A DNA stretch of 64,000 nt. Source: Streptomyces fulvoviolaceus (GTDB taxonomy: Bacteria > Actinomycetota > Actinomycetes > Streptomycetales > Streptomycetaceae). The translations under genes were made by a program, and so were the position numbers. The stretch is from NCBI RefSeq assembly GCF_000718165.1, contig NZ_JOEY01000030.1, positions 70,264-134,263 of the forward strand, given 5' to 3'. The notes below the pieces were generated by a model. The model searched no databases. It saw only the letters and a list, made by a program, of their open reading frames with translations, and had not been told where the DNA came from. Below are positions 36,430-46,809 of this stretch, in pieces. Position 1 is the stretch's first letter, and every line of letters starts with the position of its first letter.

Positions 36430-37806
36430 ATGACCGAGACAATCGCCACCACCGCGCACAGCGACAGCCGACAGCACCCGTACGACTACTACTACCGCCC
36501 CGGCATGGAACTGCGACCCGCGCCGCCCCGGGCCGGGAACAGCCCCGAGTGGCTTCACATGCGCCGGCGCCTCTTCTCCCCCTGGATCAAGGTGCGTGAG
36601 GTCCCGGAGGAGACCCCCCTCATCCGCCGCCTCCAGGACCACCTCTGGCAGGGCGACGAGCTCATGGACGCCGTCGCGGAACTCTCGCGGCGGGTCGGCG
36701 CGGAGAAGTTCAGGTCGCTCCTCGACACCGTTCTGGAGCACGGCATCGAGACGGTCGACTCTCCCCCCGAGGAACTCACCGCACTGTTCGAGCAGCTCTG
36801 CGGCAGGCCCGACTGGTTCGACGCCGAACTGTACGAGCGGGGCCGCGTGTTGATGGCCAACGGCACGCCGTTCGGAAAGCTCGGCGGCGGCATCGTGAAC
36901 GTCATCATGACGGCGTACGGCGAGGCGGTGTCCTCCGCCACAGGTGCCACCGGCCGGGTCGAGCGCGACCTCTACCGCCGGGAGCTGGAGACCCAGGACT
37001 TCTTCCGCAAGGTACCCCTGCCGGACGCCCTGGACCGCTTCTCGGACACGTTCAAGACGACGGTCCGCGTGCGCCTCATGCACGCGCAGGTACGGCACGG
37101 CCTGCGGCGGAGGTGGGGAGCGGACGGCTACGCCCACCACGGCGACCCCATCTCCAACACCGACATGTCGCTGGGGGTGCCGGCCTATGGTGTCGTCAAC
37201 CTGCTCGTCGACGCCTTGCTGGGCGCTCGCGTGACAATGGCGGACCTTGAGGCCGTCAACATGTACTGGAGCTACACCGCGTACCGCTTCGGGGTTTCAG
37301 CGGACATCCTGCCCCGCAACGCCATCGAGGCGATCCAGCAGTTCGACTACATCCTGTCGACCCTCGGCAAGCCCAGCCAGTGGTCCGAGGCGATCGCGGA
37401 GAGACTGCTCAGGTACACCCGCGAAGCGTTCACCAGTTCGGACTCCGGGCTGGTGAACCGTCTCGTGGACAAGACGTTCTTCCCGCTCTACTGCGGCATG
37501 ATCGTCGACATCGGGGGCGACCCCGTCGGATACCAGACCGCCGGGACGTCCGGGTTCAGCCGCTCGCAGCTGCGGAGGTACGGCACGGTGTACCGCACCG
37601 TGGGCGGGGCGCTCGTACGGCTCACCAGCTGGGCAGACCGCAGGCCGGGACAGCAGCGGCGGATGCGGGCGCGAGCGGCCGAGGGCGACCCGTTCCAGAA
37701 CATGTTCCACCGCGTGACCGCGGTGCTGGCCGAGAAGCAGGGCCTGCGGAGCGCGACCTTCGACTCGCACGACGCGAGCAAGCCGACCGACTTCGGCAAG
37801 AAGTAG
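36430..37806 (+). CDS. MpaB-family (DUF2236) oxygenase, larger type
   Basis: 458 residues of the MpaB/Lcp (DUF2236) superfamily, longer than the copy at 777-1709. Seen: EWLHMRRRLFSPWIKVREVP near the N-terminus, PFGKLGGGIVNVIMTAYG at about 148-165, the likely heme-region TTVRVRLMHAQVRHGLRRRW near 218 with a histidine after RLM, and DALLGARVTMADLEAVNMYW. No Tat or Sec signal, so it is cytoplasmic, unlike secreted rubber oxygenase Lcp. AAGGGA precedes the ATG. Coupled with an ALDH; probably acts on an unsaturated or isoprenoid lipid. Heme binding and product are inferred. Confidence 0.78.
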   Translation: MTETIATTAHSDSRQHPYDYYYRPGMELRPAPPRAGNSPEWLHMRRRLFSPWIKVREVPEETPLIRRLQDHLWQGDELMDAVAELSRRVGAEKFRSLLDTVLEHGIETVDSPPEELTALFEQLCGRPDWFDAELYERGRVLMANGTPFGKLGGGIVNVIMTAYGEAVSSATGATGRVERDLYRRELETQDFFRKVPLPDALDRFSDTFKTTVRVRLMHAQVRHGLRRRWGADGYAHHGDPISNTDMSLGVPAYGVVNLLVDALLGARVTMADLEAVNMYWSYTAYRFGVSADILPRNAIEAIQQFDYILSTLGKPSQWSEAIAERLLRYTREAFTSSDSGLVNRLVDKTFFPLYCGMIVDIGGDPVGYQTAGTSGFSRSQLRRYGTVYRTVGGALVRLTSWADRRPGQQRRMRARAAEGDPFQNMFHRVTAVLAEKQGLRSATFDSHDASKPTDFGKK

Positions 37807-37828
37807 CCGACTCCGGTACGAAGCCGAA

Positions 37829-37870
37829 GCAGGGGGCGGCTGCCGCCATCCGGTGGCAGCCGCCCCCTGC
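37829..37870. terminator. Strong bidirectional hairpin terminator
   Basis: Perfect 16-bp stem starting GCAGGGGGCGGCTGCC with a 10-base loop, between the convergent MpaB-family and TetR genes. Confidence 0.85.
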
Positions 37871-37873
37871 TCG

Positions 37874-38428
37874 TCAGTTGGACGCGACGCGTTGCAGCGC
37901 CGCCCACCTCAGTTCGTTGAACATCTCCCGGATCAGCCGGGCGTCACCGCCCTGTTCGCGGCCGCCCAGTCCCGCGTAGATCGAGACCGCCATGTTGGCG
38001 TACACCGTCGACTGCCGGGAGGTCATTCCCGCTCTCAGGAGCGACGTTCGTACGACCTCGACCGAGCGGCGGTCGATCCGCTGCAGCATGTCCCGGACCG
38101 CGGAGTCGGACACCGCCCAGGCCCGAAACGCCATCTCGGTGCGGAATTCGGCGCTCTCCGCGTTCCGGATCGACACGTCGCTGCGCGCGTCGAACCCCAA
38201 CTCTCGGTCCACGAGGTCGAGTCGCTCCTGACTGACGACGTTCTCCCAGTGGTCGAGGTAGGCGTCCTTGAATACCGCGAGGCTGTCGAAGTGATGGTAG
38301 AACGAGCCGCGGGTGACACCGAGACGCGCGCAGAGAGCGACGGCGTTGAGCCCGTCGACCCCCTCGTCGGCCAGGATCGAACTCGCGGCTTCGAAGAATT
38401 CCCGTCGCGTGAGCAGGGTGCGTGCCAT
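37874..38428 (-). CDS. TetR-family regulator (candidate for the TATATCGATCG sites)
   Basis: 184 residues. TRREFFEAASSILADEGVDG, then HTH LNAVALCARLGVTRGSFYHH at about residues 27-46. It is the last gene of the nitronate monooxygenase / SDR / TetR run on the minus strand, 95 bases after the SDR. This resembles region 1, where the TetR gene also ends the operon it may control. It could bind the two TATATCGATCG sites at 40327 and 40398 (inference). Direct repeats CGTTCGA lie just upstream (about 38460-38476) as an alternative own promoter site. Confidence 0.85.
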   Translation of the reverse strand: MARTLLTRREFFEAASSILADEGVDGLNAVALCARLGVTRGSFYHHFDSLAVFKDAYLDHWENVVSQERLDLVDRELGFDARSDVSIRNAESAEFRTEMAFRAWAVSDSAVRDMLQRIDRRSVEVVRTSLLRAGMTSRQSTVYANMAVSIYAGLGGREQGGDARLIREMFNELRWAALQRVASN

Positions 38429-38523
38429 GGGGCCATCTTCTCAGGTCGGCGTGACCGTCCGTTCGAAGACGTTCGATACCTATGCAGGGCAGCGGCCGCT
38501 TGAACCGCCGCCCTGACGTCCCG

Positions 38524-39285
38524 TCAGCGGGGTGCCATGCGGATGGCGCCGTCGAGGCGGATGGTCTCGCCGTTCAGCATCGGGTTCTCGACGATATGGC
38601 GCGCCAGCGCGGCGTACTCCCCCGGGTAGCCCAGCCGCGACGGATGCGGCACCTGGGCACCCAGTGACTTCACCGCCTCCTCGGGCAGGCTGTCGAACAG
38701 CGGCGTGTGGAACAGCCCGGGAGCGATGGTGACCACCCTGATCTTCAGGCTCGCGAGATCACGGGCGATCGGCAGGGTCATCCCGACGATGCCTCCCTTG
38801 GAGGCGGAGTAGGCCGCCTGTCCCATCTGGCCGTCGAAGGCGGCCACGGAGGCGGTGTTGACGATCACGCCGCGTTCCTCGCCCACGGGTTCGGTCGCGG
38901 CCATGCGCTCAGCGACCAGCCTGATCACGTTGAAGGTACCGATCAGGTTGATGTTGATGACCCTGGTGAAGTCGGCGAGCGGGAACGCGCCCTTCTTGCC
39001 GACCGTCCTGATGCCGTTCGCGATGCCGGCGCAGTTGACCGCGATGCGCAGGGGGCCGAGTTCACCGGCGGCCTCGACTGCCGCCGCCACGTCCGATTCG
39101 CTGGTCACGTCGGCCGGGGCGAAGGCGGCTCGCGCGCCCAGCTCCTTGGCGACAGCGTGGCCGTCGGAGGACGGCAGGTCGACGATGAGAACGTTCGCAC
39201 CCTGCGCGTGCAGTTCACGTACGGTCGCGAGCCCCAGTCCCGAAGCTCCACCGGTCACCAGGGCGACCGCGTTGCTGATGTCCAT
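38524..39285 (-). CDS. Short-chain dehydrogenase, 3-hydroxyacyl-CoA dehydrogenase type II-like
   Basis: 253 residues. Cofactor motif [20 protein letters not shown] in VLIVDLPSS indicating NAD preference, NCAGIANG, catalytic Ser in [14 protein letters not shown] and YSASKGG with the Tyr-Lys pair. Overall resemblance is to HSD17B10 / type II 3-hydroxyacyl-CoA dehydrogenase, which acts on 2-methyl-branched hydroxyacyl-CoAs and steroids. AAGGAG precedes ATG 39285. Follows the nitronate monooxygenase-like gene by 20 bases. Confidence 0.88.
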   Translation of the reverse strand: MDISNAVALVTGGASGLGLATVRELHAQGANVLIVDLPSSDGHAVAKELGARAAFAPADVTSESDVAAAVEAAGELGPLRIAVNCAGIANGIRTVGKKGAFPLADFTRVININLIGTFNVIRLVAERMAATEPVGEERGVIVNTASVAAFDGQMGQAAYSASKGGIVGMTLPIARDLASLKIRVVTIAPGLFHTPLFDSLPEEAVKSLGAQVPHPSRLGYPGEYAALARHIVENPMLNGETIRLDGAIRMAPR

Positions 39286-39305
39286 CTCTTCTCTCTCCTT
39301 CGTCG

Positions 39306-40316
<1,011 letters not shown>

Positions 40317-40326
40317 CTAGACGTTC

Positions 40327-40344
40327 TATATCGATCGATAGATA
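40327..40344. promoter_or_regulatory. TATATCGATCG operator, copy 1
   Basis: TATATCGATCGATAGATA; its core TATCGATCGATA is a perfect 12-bp palindrome. Centre 58 bp from the leftward operon's first start codon. A near-identical site lies 71 bp away. Confidence 0.75.
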
Positions 40345-40397
40345 GTATCGTGATGGATGTCTCGTCGAACCCGGAAGCCTTGACAGGCTCCGACCCG

Positions 40398-40415
40398 TAT
40401 ATCGATCGTTAGATA
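40398..40415. promoter_or_regulatory. TATATCGATCG operator, copy 2
   Basis: TATATCGATCGTTAGATA matches copy 1 at 17 of 18 positions in the same orientation. Centre 59 bp from the thiolase start, mirroring the spacing of copy 1 on the other side. The pair probably lets one regulator control both divergent operons. Confidence 0.75.
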
Positions 40416-40464
40416 TGTCGGCGGCACCGGCATCCGCCCGCCGCCCTGGCACCGAGGAACGACC

Positions 40465-41643
40465 ATGACCAGTGCAGTCATCGTGGACGCCGTTCGCACG
40501 CCGTCCGGCAGGGGCAAACCGGGCGGCCAACTCTCAGCGATCCACCCGGCCGCCCTGCTGTCCCACACCTTGCGGACACTCGTCGACCGCACGGGCATCG
40601 ACCCGGGCCTCGTCGACGACGTCATCGGCGGATGCGTCGGCCAGGCGGGCGAGCAGACGGCGAACATCACCCGCAGCGCGGTCCTGGGCGCCGGCTTTCC
40701 CGAGCACGTACCGGCGACCACCGTCGACCGGCAGTGCGGCTCCAGCCAGCAGGCGGCCCACTTCGCCGCGCAGGGTGTGCTGGCCGGCGCGTATGACATC
40801 GCCATCGCCTGTGGTGTGGAGTCGATGAGCCGGGTCCCCATGGGCAGCGCCGCGCTCGGCCGCGACCCCTTCGGGCCGGCCGTCGCGGCCCGCTACCCCG
40901 AGGGACTGGTCAACCAGGGGGTGGCGGCCGAACTGATCGCGGCACGCTGGAAGCTGGACCGCGACACGCTCGACGAGTACGCGGCCCGCTCGCACGCCCG
41001 TGCCTGGGCCACCGCCGCCTCCGGTGGATTCGCCGCCGAGATCGTCCCGGTCCCGACGGACAAGGGCAACGTCACCGCGGACGAGACGGTACGCGTCGGG
41101 ACCACGCCCCAGGGGCTGGCCGGCCTCAAGCCCGCGTTCCGCGACGAGACGCTGAGTGCGCGCTTCCCGGAGATCACCTGGCAGGTCACCCCCGGCAACT
41201 CCTCTCCCCTCACCGACGGCGCGTCAGCCGTGCTGATCATGAGCGAGGAACGGGCCGAGGCTCTGGGGCTGCGTCCCAAGGCTCGTTTCCACACCTTCGC
41301 CGTCACCGGCAGCGACCCTCTGCTGATGCTGACCGGCGTGATCCCGGCGACCCACATGGTGCTCGAACGCTCCGGCCTGTCGCTGGACGCGATCGACGCC
41401 TACGAGGTCAACGAGGCCTTCGCGCCGGTACCACTGGCGTGGCAGCGCGAGTTCGGCGCCGACCCCGAACGCCTCAACCCACGCGGTGGGGCCATCGCCC
41501 TCGGCCACCCTCTGGGCGCCTCCGGCACCCGGCTGCTCACCACGCTGGTGCACCACCTCCAGGCCACCGGAGGCCGGTACGGCCTGCAGACGATGTGCGA
41601 GGGCGGCGGTCTGGCCAACGCCACCGTCATCGAACGCCTCTAG
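40465..41643 (+). CDS. Thiolase (acyl-CoA acetyltransferase family)
   Basis: 392 residues. Nucleophilic Cys in [30 protein letters not shown], active-site His in GGAIALGHPLGASGTRLL and C-terminal MCEGGGLANATVIERL. A degradative-type thiolase ending a beta-oxidation round; with the racemase two genes on, it may release propionyl-CoA from 2-methyl-branched 3-ketoacyl-CoAs (inference). First gene of the rightward operon that runs to at least 44201. Confidence 0.92.
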   Translation: MTSAVIVDAVRTPSGRGKPGGQLSAIHPAALLSHTLRTLVDRTGIDPGLVDDVIGGCVGQAGEQTANITRSAVLGAGFPEHVPATTVDRQCGSSQQAAHFAAQGVLAGAYDIAIACGVESMSRVPMGSAALGRDPFGPAVAARYPEGLVNQGVAAELIAARWKLDRDTLDEYAARSHARAWATAASGGFAAEIVPVPTDKGNVTADETVRVGTTPQGLAGLKPAFRDETLSARFPEITWQVTPGNSSPLTDGASAVLIMSEERAEALGLRPKARFHTFAVTGSDPLLMLTGVIPATHMVLERSGLSLDAIDAYEVNEAFAPVPLAWQREFGADPERLNPRGGAIALGHPLGASGTRLLTTLVHHLQATGGRYGLQTMCEGGGLANATVIERL

Positions 41644-41694
41644 GCGATCCCCTCCGCAAGCAACCTTTCTCCTCGACTCAGAAAGAGCGATCCA

Positions 41695-43095
41695 ATGACC
41701 TTGCGTACCGTCAAGGAGTACCGCGAAGGGCTGCGCGACGGCAGGTCCGTCTTCTACCGCGGCCGCCGCGTCCCCGACGTCGTCCACGATCCCGAGCTGT
41801 CCGCCGCGGTCGACCACTCGGCACTCTGCTACGGCATCGCCGACTCCCACCCGGAACTCGCCGTCGCCCAGGGGCCCACCGGTGCCTACTCGGCCTTCTA
41901 CCAGGTTCCGCGGAACGCGGAGGAACTGCGCGCCCGGGGTGAGCTCATCGAGACCGTGTCCACTCTCGGAGCCGGCACGATCGTGCTCAAGGAGGTGGGC
42001 AGCGACGCCTTGTTCGCCCTGCTGCGGTCGCTGGACGGCGTCGACCTGGAGAAGGCGCGGGCGTATCACCAGCGCGTGTGCGACGAGGACCTGGCGCTCG
42101 CGGTGGCGCAGACGGACGTCAAGGGTGACCGTTCACTTCCCCCGCACCAGCAGGCCGACCCCGACCTCTACCTCCACGTCGTCGACGAGGACGCTGAGTC
42201 GATCACGGTGCGCGGGGCCAAGTGCCACACCTCCTTCTCGGCGAACGCCGACGAACTGATCGTGCTCCCCACCCGCGCCATGGGGCCGGAGGACCGGGAC
42301 TACGCGATCTCGTTCGCCATCCCGATCGACACACCCGGCCTGCACCTGTACGTCTCGCCGTACTCGGCCGGGGAGCGAAACGACTTCGAGTTCCCGCTGT
42401 CGTCGAAGCACAAGCTGCTCGAAAGCCTGACGGTGTTCGACAACGTACGGGTGCCCAAGGAGCGCGTCTTCCTCGACCGCCGCCCAGAGCTGGCCGGCCC
42501 GCTGGCGATCGCGTTCGTCGACTACCACCGCTTCACCGCCATCAACTACAAGCTGCCGCTGCTGGACATCCTCGTCGGGGCGGCCTCGCTCATCGCCGAG
42601 TACAACGGCATCAGCCGAGCCGGCCACGTCCGGGACAAGATCGCCCAGTTGATCGCCTACGCCGAGACCGTCCGCGGACTCGCCGAGCTTGCCGCGGTCC
42701 GGTCGCGGCCGGGGCAGCACGGAATCCAGCAGCCCGACCCGCTCGCGGTCAACACCGCCAAGTACACCTTCGCCCACGGCTACCACGACGCCGTCGCCAA
42801 ACTGATGGACCTCTCCGGCGGTCTGCTGATCACGGGCCCCGGCGGCGAGGACTGGGACGACCCTGACATCCGCGCGGTACTCGAGAAGTACTACGCCGCC
42901 GCCGTCCCCGCCGAGCAGCGACTGCGGATGCTCAACTTCATCGGCGATCTGACCGCTCGTGACTACGGCGGCTACCAGGCCGTGCTGGCGACTCATGCCG
43001 AAGGCTCGTTGGAAGCCGAGAAGATGCAGATCGCCCGCTCCTACGACCCCGCCCGGGCCCGCGCGTTCGTCACGCGGCTCGCCGGCCTCGGCTGA
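41695..43095 (+). CDS. AbfD/HpaB-family flavoprotein lacking the AbfD cluster cysteines
   Basis: 466 residues aligning end to end with 4-hydroxybutyryl-CoA dehydratase (AbfD) of the HpaB superfamily: TDVKGDRSLPPHQQADPDLY, then ADELIVLPTRAM, FDNVRVPKERVFL, VDYHRFTAINYK and SASLIAEYNG-like (AASLIAEYNGISRAGHV). AbfD's [4Fe-4S] ligands are Cys99, Cys103, His292 and Cys299. Here these positions read Ile96, Glu100, His278 and Tyr285, so only the His remains. It therefore cannot bind that cluster and is either a flavin monooxygenase-like or a cluster-free acyl-CoA flavoenzyme. Placed between thiolase and racemase, an acyl-CoA substrate is likely (inference). Confidence 0.85.
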   Translation: MTLRTVKEYREGLRDGRSVFYRGRRVPDVVHDPELSAAVDHSALCYGIADSHPELAVAQGPTGAYSAFYQVPRNAEELRARGELIETVSTLGAGTIVLKEVGSDALFALLRSLDGVDLEKARAYHQRVCDEDLALAVAQTDVKGDRSLPPHQQADPDLYLHVVDEDAESITVRGAKCHTSFSANADELIVLPTRAMGPEDRDYAISFAIPIDTPGLHLYVSPYSAGERNDFEFPLSSKHKLLESLTVFDNVRVPKERVFLDRRPELAGPLAIAFVDYHRFTAINYKLPLLDILVGAASLIAEYNGISRAGHVRDKIAQLIAYAETVRGLAELAAVRSRPGQHGIQQPDPLAVNTAKYTFAHGYHDAVAKLMDLSGGLLITGPGGEDWDDPDIRAVLEKYYAAAVPAEQRLRMLNFIGDLTARDYGGYQAVLATHAEGSLEAEKMQIARSYDPARARAFVTRLAGLG

Positions 43096-43106
43096 GGTGA
43101 TCGGGC

Positions 43107-44201
43107 ATGACGGGACCGTTGACAGGACTGCGCGTCGTGGAGCTCGGCGGGATCGGACCCGGTCCGCACGCGGCGATGATCCTGGCCGACCTCGGCGCCG
43201 ACGTCGTACGCGTCGAACGCCCGCAAGGAACGCTCGACCTCACCAGCGGCAAGCCCGACCACCTGCTGCGTGGGCGCAGGTCAGTGGCGGCCGACCTCAA
43301 AACACCGCGGGGCCGTGACGTGGTGCTGCGTCTGGTGGAGCGGGCCGACGTGCTCATCGAAGGATTCCGGCCCGGGGTCGCCGAGCGCCTCGGGGTCGGT
43401 CCGGAGGACTGCCACCGGGTCAACTCCCGTCTCGTGTACGGGCGGATGACCGGGTGGGGCCAGGAAGGGCCGATGGCCCAGCGCGCCGGGCACGACATCA
43501 ACTACATCAGCCTCACCGGCGCCCTGCACGCCATCGGACGGCGCGGCGAGCGGCCCGTGCCCCCGCTCAACCTCGTCGGCGACTTCGGCGGCGGCTCGAT
43601 GTTCCTGCTGACCGGCGTTCTTGCCGCGCTGTGGGAACGGGAACGCTCGGGCGAGGGCCAGGTCGTGGACGCGGCGATGGTCGACGGCACCAGCGTGCTG
43701 CTCCAGATGATGTGGACGATGCGCGGCCAGGGCACCTGGTCCGACGAACGGGGCGTCAACCTGCTCGACGGCGGCGCTCCGTTCTACGACACCTACACCT
43801 GCCAGGACGGCCGCCATGTCGCCGTGGGCGCCATCGAGCCGGAGTTCTACAGGGCCTTCCTCGCTGGGCTCGGACTCGACCCGTCCGCTCTGCCCGATCA
43901 GTGGGACCGGGACAAGTGGCCCATACTGCGGGCCCGGATCGCCGAGGCGTTCCTCGCCCGGCCCCGCGACGAGTGGGCCAAGGTCTTCGACGGCACCGAC
44001 TCGTGTGTCACCCCGGTCTTGGAGCCCGAGGAAGTCCCGCTCCACCCGCATCTGGCCTCGCGCGGCACGCTCATGGAGATCGACGGGATGTGGCAGGCCG
44101 CACCGGCGCCACGCTTCTCCCGGACCGTTCCGGACACGCCCTCCCCCGCCGGGGTGCCCGGGGCGGACACACAGGCCGTACTCGCCGACTGGGAAGCCTG
44201 A
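43107..44201 (+). CDS. mcr: Alpha-methylacyl-CoA racemase (CaiB/BaiF class III fold)
   Basis: 364 residues. Catalytic triad of M. tuberculosis MCR (His126, Asp156, Glu241) is matched at a constant offset by His129 in [13 protein letters not shown], Asp159 in [10 protein letters not shown] and Glu244 in [11 protein letters not shown]-terminal [20 protein letters not shown] is the family start. It epimerises (2R)-2-methylacyl-CoA to the 2S form that acyl-CoA dehydrogenases accept, so the pathway likely handles methyl-branched chains such as isoprenoids or sterol side chains. Eleven bases after the AbfD-like gene, same operon. Confidence 0.92.
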   Translation: MTGPLTGLRVVELGGIGPGPHAAMILADLGADVVRVERPQGTLDLTSGKPDHLLRGRRSVAADLKTPRGRDVVLRLVERADVLIEGFRPGVAERLGVGPEDCHRVNSRLVYGRMTGWGQEGPMAQRAGHDINYISLTGALHAIGRRGERPVPPLNLVGDFGGGSMFLLTGVLAALWERERSGEGQVVDAAMVDGTSVLLQMMWTMRGQGTWSDERGVNLLDGGAPFYDTYTCQDGRHVAVGAIEPEFYRAFLAGLGLDPSALPDQWDRDKWPILRARIAEAFLARPRDEWAKVFDGTDSCVTPVLEPEEVPLHPHLASRGTLMEIDGMWQAAPAPRFSRTVPDTPSPAGVPGADTQAVLADWEA

Positions 44202-44576
44202 GAGGAACTCCATGACGCGTACAAGCCGCCGGTACGACCGACACGATGGCGATGGACAGCACCTTTTCATTCAGCAGTTCACGGAGTGGGCAGACCGGCT
44301 CGCGCAACGGATCGTCCCCGCGGCGGTCGCGCACCGGCCGCGCCGGGGTGCGGCTCCTTCCCCTGGCACGCCGGTGGGTCCCTCTCTCGGTAGGCCTGTG
44401 CGCTCCTCCCTTCGCGAGCTCCCGGAAGCAGCCGTACCCCTCGGTTCGGCGGCCTGTCAGCGCGGACGGCCTACCGGCCGAGCCACCTGCGGAGCCGAGC
44501 CAACGGAGCCACCGGCGGTGACCGCCACCCACCACCCCCGGTCCTCCCGGACCGGCCAACCCACTGGGGGACACCG
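44202..44576. other. Gap with no supported gene
   Basis: A plus-strand frame opens at ATG 44212 after GAGAGGAA and runs to the next gene, but its product is Arg/Pro-rich, matches nothing recognised and has irregular codon use. It may be non-coding spacer or a decayed gene. The next gene has its own ribosome site (GGGGGA before ATG 44577). Confidence 0.4.
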
Positions 44577-45350
44577 ATGACTGCCCCGATCCTGGTCGAG
44601 CACGACGAATCCGTACTGCGGATCACCCTGAACCGACCCGACCGTCTGAACGCCCTCACCACCGAGATGCTGACGCTCACCGCCGAAGCGGTCGAGGCCG
44701 CCGGGGAGGACTCCGGCGTACGTGTCGTGGTGCTCGGCGGCGCGGGACGCGCGTTCAGCGCCGGCGCCGACCTCGCTGGCAACGAGGCCGAGGAGGTGCC
44801 CGGCACCGGCACCATCGACGCGGCCAACCGCCTCACGCTGGCCCTGCGACAGGTACCCAAGCCGGTACTGGCAGCGGTCAACGGCCCCGCGGTGGGGGTC
44901 GGCTGCTCCCTCGCCCTCGCCGCGGACCTCGTTGTCGCCCAGAAATCGGCCTACTTCCTGCTCGCCTTCACCCGCGTGGGTCTCATGCCCGACGGCGGCG
45001 CGACCGCACTCGTACCGGCGGCCATCGGCCGGGCCCGCGCCATCCGCATGACCATGCTCGGCGAACGCGTCCCCGCCTCCCTCGCTGCCGAGTGGGGCCT
45101 GATCACCCACGCCGTGCCCGACAACACCTTCGAGACCGAGATCGAACGGTTGGCCACGCAGCTCGCGGAAGGACCCACAGCGGCGTACGCCCGGACGAAA
45201 CATGCCCTCAACGCGTCATCACTGGCGCAGTTGGAACACGCACTCGCCGTCGAACGCGAGGGACAGTCCTATCTGTTCACCACCTCAGACTTCGCAGAAG
45301 GCGTCGCCGCCTTCCGTGAGAAGCGCCTCCCCCGCTTCGCGGGAAAGTGA
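44577..45350 (+). CDS. Enoyl-CoA hydratase/isomerase-like protein (PaaG/ECI-like)
   Basis: 257-residue crotonase-fold protein. LNRPDRLNALTTEM, AFSAGADLAGNEAE, NGPAVGVGCSLALAADLVVA, and FTRVGLMPDGGATALVPA. Neither hydratase glutamate is present: Ser in GCSLALA and the MPDGG motif replace them, as in PaaG and enoyl-CoA isomerases. Likely shifts a double bond (for example 3-enoyl to 2-enoyl-CoA) during breakdown of unsaturated chains. Same strand as the racemase operon. Confidence 0.87.
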   Translation: MTAPILVEHDESVLRITLNRPDRLNALTTEMLTLTAEAVEAAGEDSGVRVVVLGGAGRAFSAGADLAGNEAEEVPGTGTIDAANRLTLALRQVPKPVLAAVNGPAVGVGCSLALAADLVVAQKSAYFLLAFTRVGLMPDGGATALVPAAIGRARAIRMTMLGERVPASLAAEWGLITHAVPDNTFETEIERLATQLAEGPTAAYARTKHALNASSLAQLEHALAVEREGQSYLFTTSDFAEGVAAFREKRLPRFAGK

Positions 45351-45506
45351 GCGCGGGGCCGGCCCGGGCCTTGGCGCCAAGTGCGTGGAGGCTTCACGGG
45401 GCCGCGGACGAGCGGCTAACTGTTCGCTCCCGCCGTCGCCCCGGCGTTCCCCTTGAGTTCCCATCCTCCCGTGAGACCCCGTCCACTACTGAAAGGTAGG
45501 GCCCGC

Positions 45507-46661
45507 ATGGAACGCGGCCTGTACACCCCGGACCACGAGGACTTCCGCGCCAGCGTCCGGAAATTCGTCGAGCGTGAAATCGTGCCCCACCGTCAGAAAT
45601 GGGAGGAACAGCGGCTGGTCGACCGCCAGGTGTGGCAGGTGGCGGCCCGCCAGGGGATCATCGGGCTGGGCGTACCCGAGGAGTACGGCGGCGGCGGTGA
45701 GAGCGACATCCGTTTCCGCTCGGTGGTGATGGAGGAACTGGCCGCTGTCGGCGCAGCGTCGGTCCAGTTGGGCTTCAGCCTCACCGAGGACATCGCCATG
45801 CCGTACTTCCTCGAACTCGGCAACGAGGAGCAGAAACAGCGCTGGCTGCCGGGGCTCGCCGCCGGCGAGCTGATCTCCGCCATCGCCATGACCGAGCCCG
45901 ACGCGGGAAGCGACCTGCAGGGCATGCGTACGACCGCCGTGCGCGAGGGCGACCACTGGCTCCTCAACGGAACCAAGACCTTCATCACCAACGGAATCCA
46001 GGCCGACCTGGTCATCGTCGCGGCGCGCACCGAGCCGTCCGCGGGGTCCCGGGGGATCAGTCTGTTCGTGGTGGAACGGAACACCCCGGGCTTCGACCGT
46101 GGCCGCAAGCTGGAGAAGATCGGCCTGCACGGCCAGGACACGGCCGAGCTGTTCTTCCGCGACGCCCGAGTACCCGCCGCCAACCTGCTCGGCGAGCCAG
46201 GTAGCGGGCTGCGCCACCTGATGCGGTGCCTGCCACGCGAGCGCCTCGCCATCGCGATGAGCGCCCAGGCCGCCGCCGAGGCCGCGTTCGGATGGACCCT
46301 GGAGTACGTACGGGAGCGCACGGCCTTCGGTCGGCCGATCGCCACCTTCCAGAACACCGCGTTCGCCCTCGCCGAGATGCGGACCGAGTTGGATGTCAGC
46401 CAGGCCTTCATCGACCGGGCGATGCTCGCCCTGAACGCGAACCAGCTCACCGTGGAGGACGCGGCCAAGGCGAAGTGGTGGGCGACCGAACTGCAGCAGC
46501 GGATCACCGACCGCGGCCTGCAACTCCACGGTGGCTACGGCTACATGGCCGAGTATCCGATTGCCCAGGCGTTCCTCGACGGCCGGGTCCAGTCCATCTA
46601 CGGCGGCACCACCGAGATCATGAAGGAGATCATCAGCCGACCGCTGATCAGGCCGAGCTGA
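45507..46661 (+). CDS. Acyl-CoA dehydrogenase
   Basis: 384 residues. VPEEYGGGGESDIRF, AIAMTEPDAGSDLQGMRT, LEKIGLHGQDTAELFFRDAR, LHGGYGYMAEYPIAQAFLDG, and C-terminal IYGGTTEIMKEIISRPL with the catalytic Glu. ATG 45507 was chosen over an upstream GTG frame because the family begins MERxLYTPDHEDFR-like. Probable partner of the racemase for 2-methylacyl-CoAs. Confidence 0.92.
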   Translation: MERGLYTPDHEDFRASVRKFVEREIVPHRQKWEEQRLVDRQVWQVAARQGIIGLGVPEEYGGGGESDIRFRSVVMEELAAVGAASVQLGFSLTEDIAMPYFLELGNEEQKQRWLPGLAAGELISAIAMTEPDAGSDLQGMRTTAVREGDHWLLNGTKTFITNGIQADLVIVAARTEPSAGSRGISLFVVERNTPGFDRGRKLEKIGLHGQDTAELFFRDARVPAANLLGEPGSGLRHLMRCLPRERLAIAMSAQAAAEAAFGWTLEYVRERTAFGRPIATFQNTAFALAEMRTELDVSQAFIDRAMLALNANQLTVEDAAKAKWWATELQQRITDRGLQLHGGYGYMAEYPIAQAFLDGRVQSIYGGTTEIMKEIISRPLIRPS

Positions 46662-46809
46662 GCAGCAGCGGCCGGCTGTGAGCGGTTCTCTGCCGCCGGC
46701 CACGAGCCCTGCCGCCGCGTGAAGCGGAGTTCGGCGGCCACGGAGCAATGATCGCCAAGCACGCCTGTGAAACCGAATAATCCGAAATCATCAGAATCTG
46801 GAAGGCGCG

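Noticed and set aside
44212..44580. Small gene between the racemase and the isomerase-like gene
   Set aside because: A ribosome site is present, but the product is Arg/Pro-rich, unlike any family, and the codon pattern is irregular; kept only as an intergenic note.
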